Shown piece after piece: positions 25,066 to 34,906 of a stretch of 55,539 nucleotides of DNA. The notes beneath the pieces are model-generated. The model did no database searches. It was given only the letters and a program-made list of their open reading frames with translations, and was not told the origin of the DNA. The stretch covers positions 1-55,539 of the forward strand of contig DLKC01000075.1 in assembly GCA_002478885.1 (NCBI GenBank), read 5' to 3'. Every line of letters starts with the position of its first letter. Positions within the stretch are counted from its first letter, which is position 1. The DNA is from Chitinophagaceae bacterium UBA7600. Its GTDB lineage: Bacteria > Bacteroidota > Bacteroidia > Chitinophagales > Chitinophagaceae. The translations under genes and the position numbers were made by a program.

Positions 25066-26055
25066 TTATGGCAGCGGTGTTGCATTTACAATATTACTGA
25101 AACTGCCAGTTGTATAAAATTGTATGATGTTTTCCGCTGCCATTCTCGACATTTCCGTTCTTGCTTCCACCGTAGCTGAACCAATATGTGGCAACACGCA
25201 AACATTTTCCATCTGCAATAAAGGATTCTCCTTATGCATTGGCTCAGGATTGGTAACATCAAGCCCGGCACCCCAGATAGTTCCATTTTTTAAGGCATGG
25301 ATCAAATCCGTCTCGTTATGAACACCACCTCGCGAAGTGTTTATAAATATGGATGTTGGTTTCATTTTCTCAAACGCGGTGCGATTGAAAATACCTTTTG
25401 TTTGTGTACTCAACACACTGTGCACCGAAAGCACATCACTTTGCCCCAGGAGCGTTTCAAAACTTACATAGTGGGCATCCAGCAACCGCTCGGCTGTAAC
25501 ATTGCGGTTTCTGTTGCAGTATATGATATTCATATCATAAGCAGCTTTACAACGTTTTGCCATTTCGAGCCCGATTGTTCCAAGGCCAAAAATACCAAGC
25601 GTTTTATTTTTCAATTCCATTCCAAGATGGGCAATCGGCCTGAAGAAACTCCACGATCCATTTTCGATAGTCTTGAACATATAAAACATCTTTCTTGAGA
25701 CACCGATCATTAACCCAAATGCAATGTCGGCAGTTGCATTACTCATTGCGCCGGGCGTATTTCCTACAGGTATTCTAAGTTCTGTAGCAGTGGAAATATC
25801 AATATTGTCATAGCCAGCCGCGAATTGCGAAATAATTTCAAGGTGGTTGCATTCATGTAGAAAATTGCCGTCAATTGTATCAGCACTCAGGCAAATGATT
25901 GCATTGGCATTTTTTGCTTTTTGAATGAACAAGTCTTGTGGTATTGGCCTGTCTTCCTGCCAAATGTCAACAACATATCCTGCGTCTCGTAATAGGGTAA
26001 TACCAGCATCGGGAATAATCCTTGAGATAAATATCTTCTTTTGGCCTTTGTTCAT
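25066..26055 (-). CDS. D-2-hydroxyacid dehydrogenase (glyoxylate/hydroxypyruvate reductase type)
   Basis: The 329-residue NAD(P) enzyme has FGLGTIGLEMAKR (GxGxxG at 157-162), R242 in INTSRGGVHNE, E271 and H290 (LPHIGS) as catalytic residues. It could reduce or oxidise a 2-keto acid produced by sugar-acid breakdown. The stop-start gap to the SDR upstream is 24 nt, so the two are probably co-transcribed. Confidence 0.9.
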   Translation of the reverse strand: MNKGQKKIFISRIIPDAGITLLRDAGYVVDIWQEDRPIPQDLFIQKAKNANAIICLSADTIDGNFLHECNHLEIISQFAAGYDNIDISTATELRIPVGNTPGAMSNATADIAFGLMIGVSRKMFYMFKTIENGSWSFFRPIAHLGMELKNKTLGIFGLGTIGLEMAKRCKAAYDMNIIYCNRNRNVTAERLLDAHYVSFETLLGQSDVLSVHSVLSTQTKGIFNRTAFEKMKPTSIFINTSRGGVHNETDLIHALKNGTIWGAGLDVTNPEPMHKENPLLQMENVCVLPHIGSATVEARTEMSRMAAENIIQFYTTGSFSNIVNATPLP

Positions 26056-26079
26056 GGTAGCTTGGTTTGAATGGAAGAT

Positions 26080-26847
26080 TTAATATGGCGATGGGCTTAC
26101 GCTGGTCCAACCGCCGTCGATAACAAGACTCTGCCCGGTAATATGTCTTGAAGCAGGTGCAACCATAAATAAAGCAGCGTTGGCTATGTCAGCAGTAGTT
26201 GCCGGCCGGCCCATGGGTGTAATGCGGCTCCAGGTTTTTTCGTAAGCTGTATCGTGCAGTGTTCTCTCCGTAAGCGTAGCTCCCGGTGCAATTGCGTTTA
26301 CGTTAATATTGTATGGCGAGAGTTCAACAACCAGGTTTTTTGCCAGCATTTCAAGGCCAGCCTTTGTAATAGCGTATGCAGCCAGGTTTTTGTGCGCCTG
26401 GTGCCCAACTACAGAACTCATGAACAATACACTTCCGCCTTTTTGCTGTTCTTTCATTTGTGCGGCTGCAAATTGTGCAAGGAAAAAACTTCCAGCAAGG
26501 TTTAACTGCATCACTTTACTGAATGCTTCAGGTGTATAATCAAAAAAATCTGCAAACAGCGTTATGCCGGCGTTGGCAATTACGATATTCAGCTTACCAA
26601 AACGGGATACGGCAGTATCAACCATTTGCTGGATAAAAACCACGTCTGATGCGTCGCCGATCATGCCCATGCATGTTCCGCCCTCTCCTTTTATTTTGTT
26701 TACCGCTTGTTCTGTAAGCGCCTCATCCATGTCATTAAGCAAAACAGCCGCCCCCTGTAATGCAAGCTGGCGGCAAATCTCAAAACCTATACCTTGCCCG
26801 GCTCCGGTTACAATAGCAACAGACTCATTAAATATTTTTATTGACAT
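26080..26847 (-). CDS. SDR-family oxidoreductase
   Basis: This 255-residue enzyme has TGAGQGIG (14-21), NAG (92-94), S145, and an intact Y158-x3-K162. The FabG/sugar dehydrogenase-like C terminus reads ITGQSLVIDGGW. Its neighbours (dehydratase upstream, hydroxyacid dehydrogenase downstream) suggest a keto-deoxy sugar-acid dehydrogenase or aldose dehydrogenase. Exact substrate unknown. Confidence 0.85.
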   Translation of the reverse strand: MSIKIFNESVAIVTGAGQGIGFEICRQLALQGAAVLLNDMDEALTEQAVNKIKGEGGTCMGMIGDASDVVFIQQMVDTAVSRFGKLNIVIANAGITLFADFFDYTPEAFSKVMQLNLAGSFFLAQFAAAQMKEQQKGGSVLFMSSVVGHQAHKNLAAYAITKAGLEMLAKNLVVELSPYNINVNAIAPGATLTERTLHDTAYEKTWSRITPMGRPATTADIANAALFMVAPASRHITGQSLVIDGGWTSVSPSPY

Positions 26848-26889
26848 ATACCCAATTTAGTTTACCCCGATATTTTTTATTGCTGCCAC

Positions 26890-26965
26890 ATTCTTGCCGA
26901 AGAAAGCGCCTTTGTACAAGTGTGCGACGCAACCGGCGATGCTATGAAATACAAAAGATCGGCTG
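26890..26965. repeat. Intergenic repeat, copy I (single R arm)
   Basis: A complete right arm GTACAAGTGTGCGACGCAAC (26914-26933) is followed by CGGCGATGCTATGAAA, the flank usually seen with type S arms, and a weak outer block GATCGGCTGACAG. The left arm is missing. It ends about 9 nt before the dehydratase stop. Confidence 0.8.
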
Positions 26966-26973
26966 ACAGAAAA

Positions 26974-28686
26974 TCAATGCGAATCACGAGTAACATTTGC
27001 ACCAGAGCCGCCCTGCAAAAAATCAAGGTCGGCGCCTTCGTGGGCCTGCAAAACATGATCAATGTAAAGGCTTACATAACCTCGTTCGGTTGCCTTTGGC
27101 GAAGGCTTCCATGCCAGCTTTCTGCTGGTCAACACTTCATCGCTTACCTTTAACTGAAGTGTGCGTGCAGCCACGTCGAGCGTTATAAGATCGCCGTTCT
27201 CAACAACGCTGAAGTTACCACCCGCGGCTGCTTCGGGAGAAACGTGCAACACTACTGTTCCAAAGCCGGTTCCGCTCATGCGGCCATCTGAGATGCGCAC
27301 CATATCTGTAATGCCTAATTGCAGCAATTTTTTTGGCAAGGTCATGTTGCCCACTTCGGGCATGCCGGGATATCCTTTTGGCCCAACATTTTTTAACACA
27401 AGGATACTGTTTTCATCCACATCCAGGTCGTCGCTGTCAATTCGCGCCTTAAAATCTTCAATATTTTCAAACACTACCGCTTTGCCTGTGTGTTGCATCA
27501 GGTGCGGGTTTGCCGCAGATGGTTTTATTACCGCGCCATTTTCGCAAAGATTGCCATACAATACGGCAAGGCCTGTTGCATTGTTAAAAGGGTCCCCGGC
27601 AGTTGCAATAACATCGCGGTTGTAGCATTCGGCCGTCGCAATATTTTCTTTTACGGTTCTTCCATTTACAGTAATGCAATCGCCGTGTAATTGTGTGTCT
27701 AATTCTTTCATTATGGCAGGCAAGCCGCCTGCATAAAACAGGTCTTCCATAAAATACATTCCACTGGGCTGGATATTGGCAAGCAGAGGAATATTCCTGC
27801 ACAGTGCATCAAAATCTTTGAGGTTAAGCTCAACGCCAATTCTTCGTGCAATGGCGATGAGATGAATCACAAAATTGGTAGAACCACCGATGGCAGCATT
27901 CACCATTATTGCATTTTCAAAGGCTTTCCGGGTGAGCACATCGCTAAGCCTTAAATTTTCTTTTACCATTTCCACGATACGAAGGCCGCTGAGTTGTGCA
28001 AAGGTTTTTCTTCGCGCATCTGCTGCCGGAATTGCCGCATTGCCCGGTAATGTAAGTCCGAGTGATTCCACCATGCTGGCCATCGTGGAAGCCGTGCCCA
28101 TAACGGCGCAATGTCCATTGCTGCGGCACATAGCTGATTCGATGGTAACAAGTTCATCTTCCTGCATTGTTCCTTCTTTAATCGATGCAGCATAACGCCA
28201 GAGATCACTTGTACCAATTTTTTTCCCTTTGTAATTACCGGTAAGCATCGGTCCGCCTGATACAACCAACGTTGGAATATTAACGCTGCATGCGCCCATT
28301 ACTAACGAGGGAGTTGTTTTATCACAACCACACAATAGCACAACGCCATCGACAGGATTGGCACGAATGGATTCTTCCACATCCATGCTGGCGAGGTTAC
28401 GATAAAGCATGGCCGTTGGCTTAATCAGTGTTTCGCCGAGCGACATCACGGGAAACTCCACCGGAAAACCGCCGGCTTCCAGCACACCGCGCTTTACACT
28501 TTCGGCAAGATCCCTGAAGTGGCCGTTACAAGGAGTTAATTCACTCCATGTATTACAAATGCCAATTACAGGTTTGTTATTGAATTCGTAATCAGGAATA
28601 CCTTGGTTTTTCATCCATGCCCGGTAGATAAAACCATCTTTCCCTTTGCGCCCAAACCATTTGGCACTTCGTAAGTTTTGTTGCAT
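26974..28686 (-). CDS. IlvD/Edd-family sugar-acid dehydratase
   Basis: This 570-residue iron-sulfur dehydratase has Fe-S ligand candidates C53 (ELTPCNGH), C121 (CGCDKTTP) and C193 (SNGHCAVMG). The sequences [14 protein letters not shown] and [21 protein letters not shown] at the N terminus belong to the arabinonate/xylonate/gluconate dehydratase branch rather than to dihydroxyacid dehydratase IlvD. The product would be a 2-keto-3-deoxy sugar acid. The SDR and hydroxyacid dehydrogenase downstream could act on related compounds, and an SMP-30 lactonase 3 kb upstream could supply the aldonate. The context is coherent but the substrate is unknown. Confidence 0.85.
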   Translation of the reverse strand: MQQNLRSAKWFGRKGKDGFIYRAWMKNQGIPDYEFNNKPVIGICNTWSELTPCNGHFRDLAESVKRGVLEAGGFPVEFPVMSLGETLIKPTAMLYRNLASMDVEESIRANPVDGVVLLCGCDKTTPSLVMGACSVNIPTLVVSGGPMLTGNYKGKKIGTSDLWRYAASIKEGTMQEDELVTIESAMCRSNGHCAVMGTASTMASMVESLGLTLPGNAAIPAADARRKTFAQLSGLRIVEMVKENLRLSDVLTRKAFENAIMVNAAIGGSTNFVIHLIAIARRIGVELNLKDFDALCRNIPLLANIQPSGMYFMEDLFYAGGLPAIMKELDTQLHGDCITVNGRTVKENIATAECYNRDVIATAGDPFNNATGLAVLYGNLCENGAVIKPSAANPHLMQHTGKAVVFENIEDFKARIDSDDLDVDENSILVLKNVGPKGYPGMPEVGNMTLPKKLLQLGITDMVRISDGRMSGTGFGTVVLHVSPEAAAGGNFSVVENGDLITLDVAARTLQLKVSDEVLTSRKLAWKPSPKATERGYVSLYIDHVLQAHEGADLDFLQGGSGANVTRDSH

Positions 28687-28737
28687 AATTGTGAGGCCTG
28701 TGATATGCAGGCAAGCGGCTTAAAGATAAGTCTTTTG

Positions 28738-28925
28738 ATATTTTTTGTACCGGGCTTATGAATAAATATTGAGCTTTCGTTGCGTCGCACTCTTGTACTG
28801 CGGAGCATTACGAAGCTAAAACCGATACAAAGTGTGCAGTTGATAGCTGAGCGTTGTTTTACGGTACAAGGGTGCGACGCAGGAGCCGATGCCAAGTGCA
28901 CTACAGCCCGGCTCCCAAAAAAAGG
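28738..28925. repeat. Intergenic inverted repeat, copy J (R/R)
   Basis: The outer TTTTTTGTACCGGGCTTATG is at 28741-28760, the left arm GTTGCGTCGCACTCTTGTAC at 28779-28798, the right arm GTACAAGGGTGCGACGCAG at 28864-28882 and the outer AGCCCGGCTCCCAAAAAAA from 28904. The CCGGGCTT-TGAATAAATAT left end is shared with copy O. The arms span 104 nt. Confidence 0.9.
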
Positions 28926-28976
28926 CCCCGGCCAAAGACTTGGCCAGGGATTATCGAAAACTAAAACTCAGTGACT

Positions 28977-29480
28977 TTATTTGCGCCTGTAATTACCCGT
29001 CATTTCAGCATACCCTACAATATGCCAGCTCATTTCTTTTACGAACTCTTGCTTAGTAACTGTTACAGGCAGGTTAAGCAACGCGTCTAATGCATAAATT
29101 TTAAAAGTGTAATAATGCAGGCCATCGGGCGCACATGGACCGCCATAGCCATAACGACCAAAATCGTTGATACCTTTTTCTCCATGAACATCGCCTTCTT
29201 TTAAATGATGCGTTACAGGGATATTCCATAGCAGCCAATGCAGCCAGCCACCTGAAGGCGAATTTGCATCATCGGCAACAATGGCCAGGCATTTTGCCGT
29301 AGCAGGAATTTTATCGAGGTCAAATGGTGGGTTAATATTTTTGCCATCGCACGTATATCGTTCGGGAATAGCTTCGCCATCCGTGAATGCAGGACTTGTC
29401 ATCTTCATTTCCCTGAAATCGGCTACGCTCAGGGCTTCTGCATGCATTAACGGAATCGTCATAAAAGCTTCTTTGTTCAC
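28977..29480 (-). CDS. YbhB/YbcL-family (Raf kinase inhibitor-like, PEBP) protein
   Basis: The protein has 167 residues with the PEBP core FTDGEAIPERYTCDGKNINP, IVADDANSPSGGWLHWLLWNIP and GRYGYGGPCAPDG. The cellular role in bacteria is unclear; a phosphate- or small-ligand-binding pocket is conserved. It lies 13 nt downstream of the HPF-like gene on the same strand. Confidence 0.9.
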   Translation of the reverse strand: MNKEAFMTIPLMHAEALSVADFREMKMTSPAFTDGEAIPERYTCDGKNINPPFDLDKIPATAKCLAIVADDANSPSGGWLHWLLWNIPVTHHLKEGDVHGEKGINDFGRYGYGGPCAPDGLHYYTFKIYALDALLNLPVTVTKQEFVKEMSWHIVGYAEMTGNYRRK

Positions 29481-29493
29481 CTGTTTAGTAGTA

Positions 29494-29823
29494 TCAAACC
29501 TTTACTGTGCTTGTGATGAGATCGGGTGGTTCGTTCCGGAGTTTTGTGTGCTCGTCTAAACGCTTTTTAACTGCATCCATCAGCAATCGCGAAGCTTTCT
29601 CAAAACTATCAGACCCACGGCTCAGGAAAACGGAATCGCCAAAAATTGCAAGTGCTATTTCACATATTTTGTGGCCGCCATCTTCGGGGTTCTCTTCGCG
29701 GAAAAAAACCTCGGCTTTCGACATTGATTTGTCTTTCTGGTGAAGTTGAACCAACTGATCTTTTACATAATTGATTATCCAGCTATGCACTTCATGCTTC
29801 GGTGTGTGAAAATCTATATTCAT
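29494..29823 (-). CDS. Short HPF/RaiA-like ribosome-associated protein
   Basis: This 109-residue protein resembles the S30AE (sigma-54 modulation/hibernation factor) fold: MNIDFHTPKHEV, AEVFFREE, ICEIALAIFGDSVFLSRGSDSFEKASRLLMDAVKKRLDEHT. It lacks the long C-terminal dimerisation domain, as in short HPF forms. Likely a ribosome-hibernation or stress factor. Co-directional with the PEBP gene. Confidence 0.72.
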   Translation of the reverse strand: MNIDFHTPKHEVHSWIINYVKDQLVQLHQKDKSMSKAEVFFREENPEDGGHKICEIALAIFGDSVFLSRGSDSFEKASRLLMDAVKKRLDEHTKLRNEPPDLITSTVKV

Positions 29824-29960
29824 AAGCGGATATTTGCAGTTCGAGCTAAAATTACGCTGGGGCTAATACCTAACTAATGAGTTTTGTCACAATACCTGAT
29901 GATAAGAATCATTAAAGACCGAAAGAAAAATGGGTTATTTTTGTTATCTTTTTTAAAAGC

Positions 29961-29993
29961 AAAAAGCCCTATTGAAATCAATAAGGCTTTTTA
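29961..29993. terminator. Bidirectional terminator upstream of the HPF-like gene
   Basis: AAAAAGCC-C-TATTG pairs with CAATA-A-GGCTTTTT around loop AAAT, one C-A mismatch. On the minus strand it ends the TIM-barrel gene whose stop is 20 nt away. Confidence 0.85.
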
Positions 29994-30012
29994 CCAAAGA
30001 CTTGCTTCTTTC

Positions 30013-31140
30013 CTACTCATTCTTTTTGTAAGCTTCTCTATAGTTTTGCAACTGTTCTAATGTTAAGCGGCTTTTGATAGACTTTTCCGTTTCCGGAAGT
30101 TCAACAAAAGAGGAACTCAATGCTGCGCCATTGTCAAGAGAAGCGGTCCAGAATTCATACCCGCCCATTTGTTTGGTAGAAGCCGTTTGGTTATAAATAC
30201 CACTGCCATACTTTTTATGCATCTGCAGGTAAAACATTTCAAGTTCGTACATTTTACCACCTGGCGACCAATCCTTACCATGCATGCCGGGCGCATCGCC
30301 TGTGCGAAGGCCGTTGTTACCAAGCACGGCACGGTTGCCAAAACTTTCACATACATATTCGCCGATTTTCTTTGACACTTCGTTATCAGGAAAAGTATTT
30401 TGGTTAAGGTGTATATAGGTATTCAGTGCCAGGCCAATATTTGTTTGTTTAAAAACTTTCATCGCATCGATACTGCGATAAATGGCGTGTTGCATTTTTT
30501 CATCTGTACAGCCTGCCTGAAGGTATGCATCCCTTCTTTCGGCACCTTCACCGCCATTTGATATAGCAAGACTCAATGGTTCGGCAGTACCAGCTGCCGT
30601 GCCACTAATAACGATCTCGCTGATGTATGGATTATTATCGTACCTCGCCGCCACCTCGGCCATGAACTGCGCCCATGCATCGAGATACCCATCATCCCAC
30701 CATTTTATGCAATTGGGATCGGCACCTTCCGTCCAGCCAGCATCTTCAAACATCTTGCCCGGAAGTAAAAACTTACCATACTTTTCTTTCATCCACTGCG
30801 GTGCAAATATTCCAGTTGCAAACCGCAGTTTAAAATGAATATCTATCCCCTTTTTCTTTGCACGATCGGCAAACGCCAGCACAGTATCGATCGCCGTCCA
30901 GTCGTTTACAGCAGGCGCTTTGCTTACCTCTTCAAACCTTACGTTTATCACATAGTTATCTACGATCTTAATAAAGCTCCAATCCGGGTTGGCTGTGTTA
31001 AGCCAGTTAAAGCGGCGCAAGCCAATGCCCGACAGCTTTGGCTTTGCAGTGCCGTCGCCGGCTTCAAAATGGTAAGCAGCATTTACACCGCTACAAGCCG
31101 ATATTGCCAGCAGCATGCAAACCAATATTTGTTTTCGCAT
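30013..31140 (-). CDS. Secreted TIM-barrel-like protein, possible glycoside hydrolase
   Basis: The 375-residue protein begins with MRKQILVCMLLAISACSGVNA, a signal with a possible lipobox Cys at residue 16. The body (NWLNTANPDWSFIKI, VRFEEVSKAPAVNDWTAIDTVLAFADRAKKKGIDIHFKLRF, WAQFMAEVAARYDNNPYISEIVISG) has the alternating pattern of a beta/alpha barrel like those of GH42/GH5-type clans, with a candidate acid near RYDNNPYISEI. I cannot assign a family. It lies 299 nt downstream of the SMP-30 lactonase gene, across repeat K. Confidence 0.6.
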   Translation of the reverse strand: MRKQILVCMLLAISACSGVNAAYHFEAGDGTAKPKLSGIGLRRFNWLNTANPDWSFIKIVDNYVINVRFEEVSKAPAVNDWTAIDTVLAFADRAKKKGIDIHFKLRFATGIFAPQWMKEKYGKFLLPGKMFEDAGWTEGADPNCIKWWDDGYLDAWAQFMAEVAARYDNNPYISEIVISGTAAGTAEPLSLAISNGGEGAERRDAYLQAGCTDEKMQHAIYRSIDAMKVFKQTNIGLALNTYIHLNQNTFPDNEVSKKIGEYVCESFGNRAVLGNNGLRTGDAPGMHGKDWSPGGKMYELEMFYLQMHKKYGSGIYNQTASTKQMGGYEFWTASLDNGAALSSSFVELPETEKSIKSRLTLEQLQNYREAYKKNE

Positions 31141-31219
31141 GATATTACGTTTTAAAAAATAACAGTCAATTCGACTGCCACAAGGCGATTTAGTTAAAAT
31201 AGTTACCGCAAAATTTGGT

Positions 31220-31437
31220 TAAGATTTTTTGTGCCGGGCATCGGTACCAGTGGCAACACCAGTTGCGTCGCACTCTTGTACGGTAAATCTATTCGCTGCA
31301 AGTTTAGATGGTAGGTGGTTATTTAATCCAGGGCCACAATTCACGTTGAAGCGCAAAGCTCATGGCTGTTCAGACGTACAAGTGTGCGACGCAACAAGAG
31401 CTGAAGCTTGTTTTTTGCGCGGTTCAAAAAGCTGTAT
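31220..31437. repeat. Intergenic inverted repeat, copy K (R/R)
   Basis: It fills most of the 299-nt gap. TTTTTTGTGCCGGGCATC is at 31226-31242, the left arm GTTGCGTCGCACTCTTGTAC at 31262-31281 and the right arm GTACAAGTGTGCGACGCAAC at 31376-31395: the two arms pair perfectly over 20 nt except one base. The centre shares GCAAGTTTA and GGCTGTTCAG with copy L. The right end touches the SMP-30 stop. Confidence 0.93.
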
Positions 31438-31439
31438 TA

Positions 31440-32315
31440 CTATTTAAATCTTTCCGGGTCAAAGCCCCGTACACCGGGCTTTGCCATAAAAAGGCCTCCA
31501 CTAAGTGGATATTTTATTTTGTCTTCTTCTGAAAAATTTTCCTGTGCTGTGGTAATGATCATTGTATCGAGTTCGGGGCCGCCGAATGCGCATGCACTCA
31601 CCTGCGGCACTGGCACCGATATTTTACCGAGCAGTTGTCCGGTACCGGGATTGTAACGATACACCCCAAAGCCATTCCACTGGGCAACCCAGAGCATGCC
31701 TTCTTCATCAATACACATACCATCGGGCGAACCGGTAGCTTTGTCAATTTCAACAGCATTTTTTTCGAACTGCAGGGCTCCTGTCGCCGAGTCAAACAAA
31801 AATGACCGTACCGTATGCAGCGGCGTATCGATAAAATACATTTTCGTGTGATCGTAGTTCCAAACGAGCCCGTTCGATATGGTAACGCCTTCGAGTTTTT
31901 TTTCGACATTGAGTTGTTGATCGATGCGGTACAGCGCACCAGCGCCCTGTACAAACTGCCGGTGCATAGTTCCCACCCATAAATTTCCATTACAGTCAAC
32001 CGCGCCATCATTTGTCCGGTGCATGAGTATTTCTTTTTCAATATCTGCGTGCCAGGTAAATGTTTCGGTGGTTAGATCGTATAACGCAAGTCCACCCTGT
32101 ACCGCTAGCAACAACCGGTCGTTAAAGTGTTTGTATTTCGTTACCAGGCTCACCCTGTGATTGAGCTGTCTTTTCTTTACATCGCCAGTAAGAAAATTGT
32201 ACTCATAAAATGCTTTACCATCAATATCGACCCAGAAAAAACTACCACGCTCTTTGTGCCACATGGGGCCCTCTCCTAACAAACAACCTGCGGCGTGAAG
32301 TAAAACAGCTTCCAT
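31440..32315 (-). CDS. SMP-30/gluconolactonase-family lactonase
   Basis: This 291-residue six-bladed beta-propeller has LGEGPMWHKERGSFFWVDIDG near the N terminus (metal-ligand Glu in GEGP), TISNGLVWNYDHTKMYFIDT and SPDGMCIDEEGMLWVAQWNG, the metal-binding Asn and Asp segments. Enzymes of this family open aldono-lactones such as gluconolactone, xylonolactone or arabinonolactone. It could feed the IlvD/Edd-type dehydratase encoded at 26974. Confidence 0.88.
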   Translation of the reverse strand: MEAVLLHAAGCLLGEGPMWHKERGSFFWVDIDGKAFYEYNFLTGDVKKRQLNHRVSLVTKYKHFNDRLLLAVQGGLALYDLTTETFTWHADIEKEILMHRTNDGAVDCNGNLWVGTMHRQFVQGAGALYRIDQQLNVEKKLEGVTISNGLVWNYDHTKMYFIDTPLHTVRSFLFDSATGALQFEKNAVEIDKATGSPDGMCIDEEGMLWVAQWNGFGVYRYNPGTGQLLGKISVPVPQVSACAFGGPELDTMIITTAQENFSEEDKIKYPLSGGLFMAKPGVRGFDPERFK

Positions 32316-32411
32316 ACTTTTATATTATGATTTTGAAAGATAACGAACTAATGCTTATCGCCTTTTAAATGACTTTACCTATCTTTTATTTTTAAAAAAA
32401 TAGTCACGTTC

Positions 32412-33740
32412 ATGTATTTCAATGAAAGAATAGAAACAATGCCTGTTAATGCATTGCGGAAAATACAATCGGAAAAACTTGTTCAGCAGTTACAGTACAT
32501 GTACCGCAACCAGCCTTTTTATAAAAAGCTATGGGATGAAAAAAATATCAACATAAACAAAATCAAAAGCATTCACGATATACAGCTGCTGCCATTAACA
32601 ACCAAAGATGACCTGCGCAACAATTACCCATTCGGATTATTTGCAGCACCACACGAGGATATCATTCGCATACATTGCAGTTCGGGTTCCACCGGCAAGC
32701 CAACAGTTGTTGGCTATACAAAAAACGATCTTGATATTTTTTCAGAAACAGTCGCACGGTCTTTATGTTGCGCCGGCGCAAAACCCGGTATGAAATTACA
32801 CAACGCCTATGGTTATGGTTTATTCACCGGCGGCCTTGGTTTACACTATGGAGCTGAATTACTGGGCATGTCAGTTATACCAGTTTCGGGCGGAATGACC
32901 GAACGCCAAATCATGTTACTGCAAGATTTTGGCGCAGAAATTATTTCATGCACACCATCGTATGCGCTGGTGCTTGCAGATAAAATAAGGAACGAAGACC
33001 CCCGGTTAAAAAAGATCAATCTTAAATATGCAGTGCTTGGCGCAGAACCATGGACAGAGGCCATTCGCAAAGAGGTGGAACAGAAACTGGGCGTTATTGC
33101 CACCAATATTTATGGCCTTAGTGAAATATGCGGCCCCGGCATTTCCCAGGAAGATTTTGAAGAAAAAAACGGCAGCCATATTTGGGAAGATCATTTTTAT
33201 CCTGAGGTAATTGATACGGAAACAAAACAACCATTGGCAGAAGGCCGTGATGGAATTCTTGTCTTCACAACACTTACCAAAACCGGCATGCCGCTGATGC
33301 GCTACATGACCAACGATATATGCTGTTTATTTTACGACAAAGCATCAAAAAGGACCCACGTTAAAATGAGCGGCATTAAGGGCCGTCATGATGATATGCT
33401 TATCATCCGCGGCGTTAATTTATTTCATACACAAGTAGAAGCCTTGCTAGAACATCATCCCGAGTTTTCCAACAACTACCAGTTAATTGTAGAGCGTGAA
33501 AACAATCTCGACAAAGTGACGGTTGCCATTGAGTTAAGCGAATATATTTACCGCGAAATAGGTAATTCTATTGAAACACTTGGCGAGAGCAATCTCTATC
33601 TCGACAAATTGAAACATGGCTTGCACGAAAGAATAAAAAGCAATATTGGCTTAAGCATGGATATTCAACTCCGCGACCTCAGCAGCATTCCCAAAAGCGA
33701 AGGCGGCAAGCTTAAGCGTATTGTCGACCTGAGAAAGTAA
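32412..33740 (+). CDS. paaK: Phenylacetate-CoA ligase-like adenylate-forming enzyme
   Basis: This 442-residue enzyme activates an aromatic acid with ATP and CoA. It has the AMP-binding P-loop HCSSGSTGKPTVVGYTKND, YGYGLFTGGLGLHYG, YGLSEICGPGIS and the C-terminal KGRHDDMLIIRGVNLFHTQVE, all characteristic of PaaK. No other phenylacetate genes are nearby, so benzoate-like or other substrates are possible. The start MYFNERIETM is typical. Confidence 0.9.
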   Translation: MYFNERIETMPVNALRKIQSEKLVQQLQYMYRNQPFYKKLWDEKNININKIKSIHDIQLLPLTTKDDLRNNYPFGLFAAPHEDIIRIHCSSGSTGKPTVVGYTKNDLDIFSETVARSLCCAGAKPGMKLHNAYGYGLFTGGLGLHYGAELLGMSVIPVSGGMTERQIMLLQDFGAEIISCTPSYALVLADKIRNEDPRLKKINLKYAVLGAEPWTEAIRKEVEQKLGVIATNIYGLSEICGPGISQEDFEEKNGSHIWEDHFYPEVIDTETKQPLAEGRDGILVFTTLTKTGMPLMRYMTNDICCLFYDKASKRTHVKMSGIKGRHDDMLIIRGVNLFHTQVEALLEHHPEFSNNYQLIVERENNLDKVTVAIELSEYIYREIGNSIETLGESNLYLDKLKHGLHERIKSNIGLSMDIQLRDLSSIPKSEGGKLKRIVDLRK

Positions 33741-33786
33741 AATAGAATAATTTGTTATCTCGCAGTGCACAAATACTTTTGGCATT

Positions 33787-34674
33787 CTGAAACAGCATCC
33801 AAAACATACTATCAGGCTTTTACTTGCAGGCATTTGCTTTTCCATCTTATGGCCTTCTGCCGCTGTTGCCACAAGAATTGGACTTGAATCGGCTCAGCCA
33901 TTTGTAATTGCAGTAACGCGCTTTTTTATTGCCGGAACGCTTATGCTTTTAGTGTCGCATGTAGTATTCAAAAACCGCTTGCCGCAAAAAAATGAATGGA
34001 AACAGCTTGCCATTTACGGTTTGCTTAACATCAGTATCTATCTCGGCCTGTATGTTATCGCCATGCAACGCATGGCCGCGGGGCTTGGATCTTTATCGAT
34101 CGGAACAAACCCGGTTTTTATCAGCCTTCTTTCGGCGATATGGCTAAAAAAGCCAATTAAACCTGTAACAATTCTAAGTCTTATTTTATGTGCTGCGGGT
34201 ATTGTTATCGCCGCGTTGCCATTACTCGAACAAAGCTACGCCACACCTGAAAGCATGGCCATTCTGCTCATAAGTATGATCTCTTACTCTGCAGGCGCCA
34301 TTTATTTTTCCGAAAAAAAATGGAACGACCTGAAGATGCTTACCATTAATGGCTGGCAAACACTACTCGGTGGCGCATTTCTTGTGCCCTTTCTCCTTTT
34401 CTTTTATGATAGCAGCAAAAACAGTTATGACCTCAAATGGATCGGGTCGGTCTTGTGGCTTGTTTTCCCTGTGTCGATTGCCGCCGTACAACTGTGGCTA
34501 TACCTGCTAAGAGATAATCCCGTGAAAGCTTCCTTCTGGTTGTTCCTTTGTCCAATCGTTGGATTTGCCATCGCGGCTGTTGTAATGCACGAGCCCATCA
34601 GTTTGTACACTTTCATCGGCGTGACATTTGTTGTTACCGGTTTATACCTCGTTCAAAAAAGTAAAACAGCTTAG
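33787..34674 (+). CDS. EamA/DMT-superfamily transporter, apparent CTG start
   Basis: The first ATG (33943) would delete helix 1 and part of helix 2. In the same frame the sequence is open from 33751, and from CTG 33787 it reads LKQHPKHTIRLLLAGICF then WPSAAVATRIGLESAQPF, the normal EamA N terminus. No ATG, GTG or TTG exists in that stretch; CTG 33787 or ATT 33784 are the only sensible starts. The product is then 295 residues with ten helices. A frameshift from GTG 33765 was considered and is less convincing. Substrate unknown. Confidence 0.72.
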   Translation: MKQHPKHTIRLLLAGICFSILWPSAAVATRIGLESAQPFVIAVTRFFIAGTLMLLVSHVVFKNRLPQKNEWKQLAIYGLLNISIYLGLYVIAMQRMAAGLGSLSIGTNPVFISLLSAIWLKKPIKPVTILSLILCAAGIVIAALPLLEQSYATPESMAILLISMISYSAGAIYFSEKKWNDLKMLTINGWQTLLGGAFLVPFLLFFYDSSKNSYDLKWIGSVLWLVFPVSIAAVQLWLYLLRDNPVKASFWLFLCPIVGFAIAAVVMHEPISLYTFIGVTFVVTGLYLVQKSKTA

Positions 34675-34686
34675 CATTTGAATTTT

Positions 34687-34900
34687 ATTTTTATGGGCCG
34701 GGCTTTGGAACAAGCATGAGGCTTCTGTTGCGTCGCACACTTGTGCAGTAGCAAGTTTATGCAACGGCAATTCTGTATTGCGACACAGCAACTAACAATT
34801 TGACGTTATTCAAACGCCGGCTGTTCAGTTTTGTTCCAAAAGCACAAGTGAGTGACACAACAGGCGATGCCATAGTATACCAAAGCCGGCACCAAAAAAT
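34687..34900. repeat. Intergenic inverted repeat, copy L (R/S)
   Basis: The outer TTTTATGGGCCGGGCTTTGG is at 34689-34708, the left arm GTTGCGTCGCACACTTGTGC at 34727-34746, the right type-S arm GCACAAGTGAGTGACACAAC at 34842-34861, then AGGCGATGCCA and AAAGCCGGCACCAAAAAATT near 34880-34901. Both outer ends pair. It lies between convergent genes. Confidence 0.92.
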
Positions 34901-34906
34901 TTATAC

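Noticed and set aside
33765..33860. GTG 33765 as start of the EamA gene with a +1 or -1 frameshift.
   Set aside because: The peptide in that frame has no helix-like or family-like sequence, while the CTG frame does.
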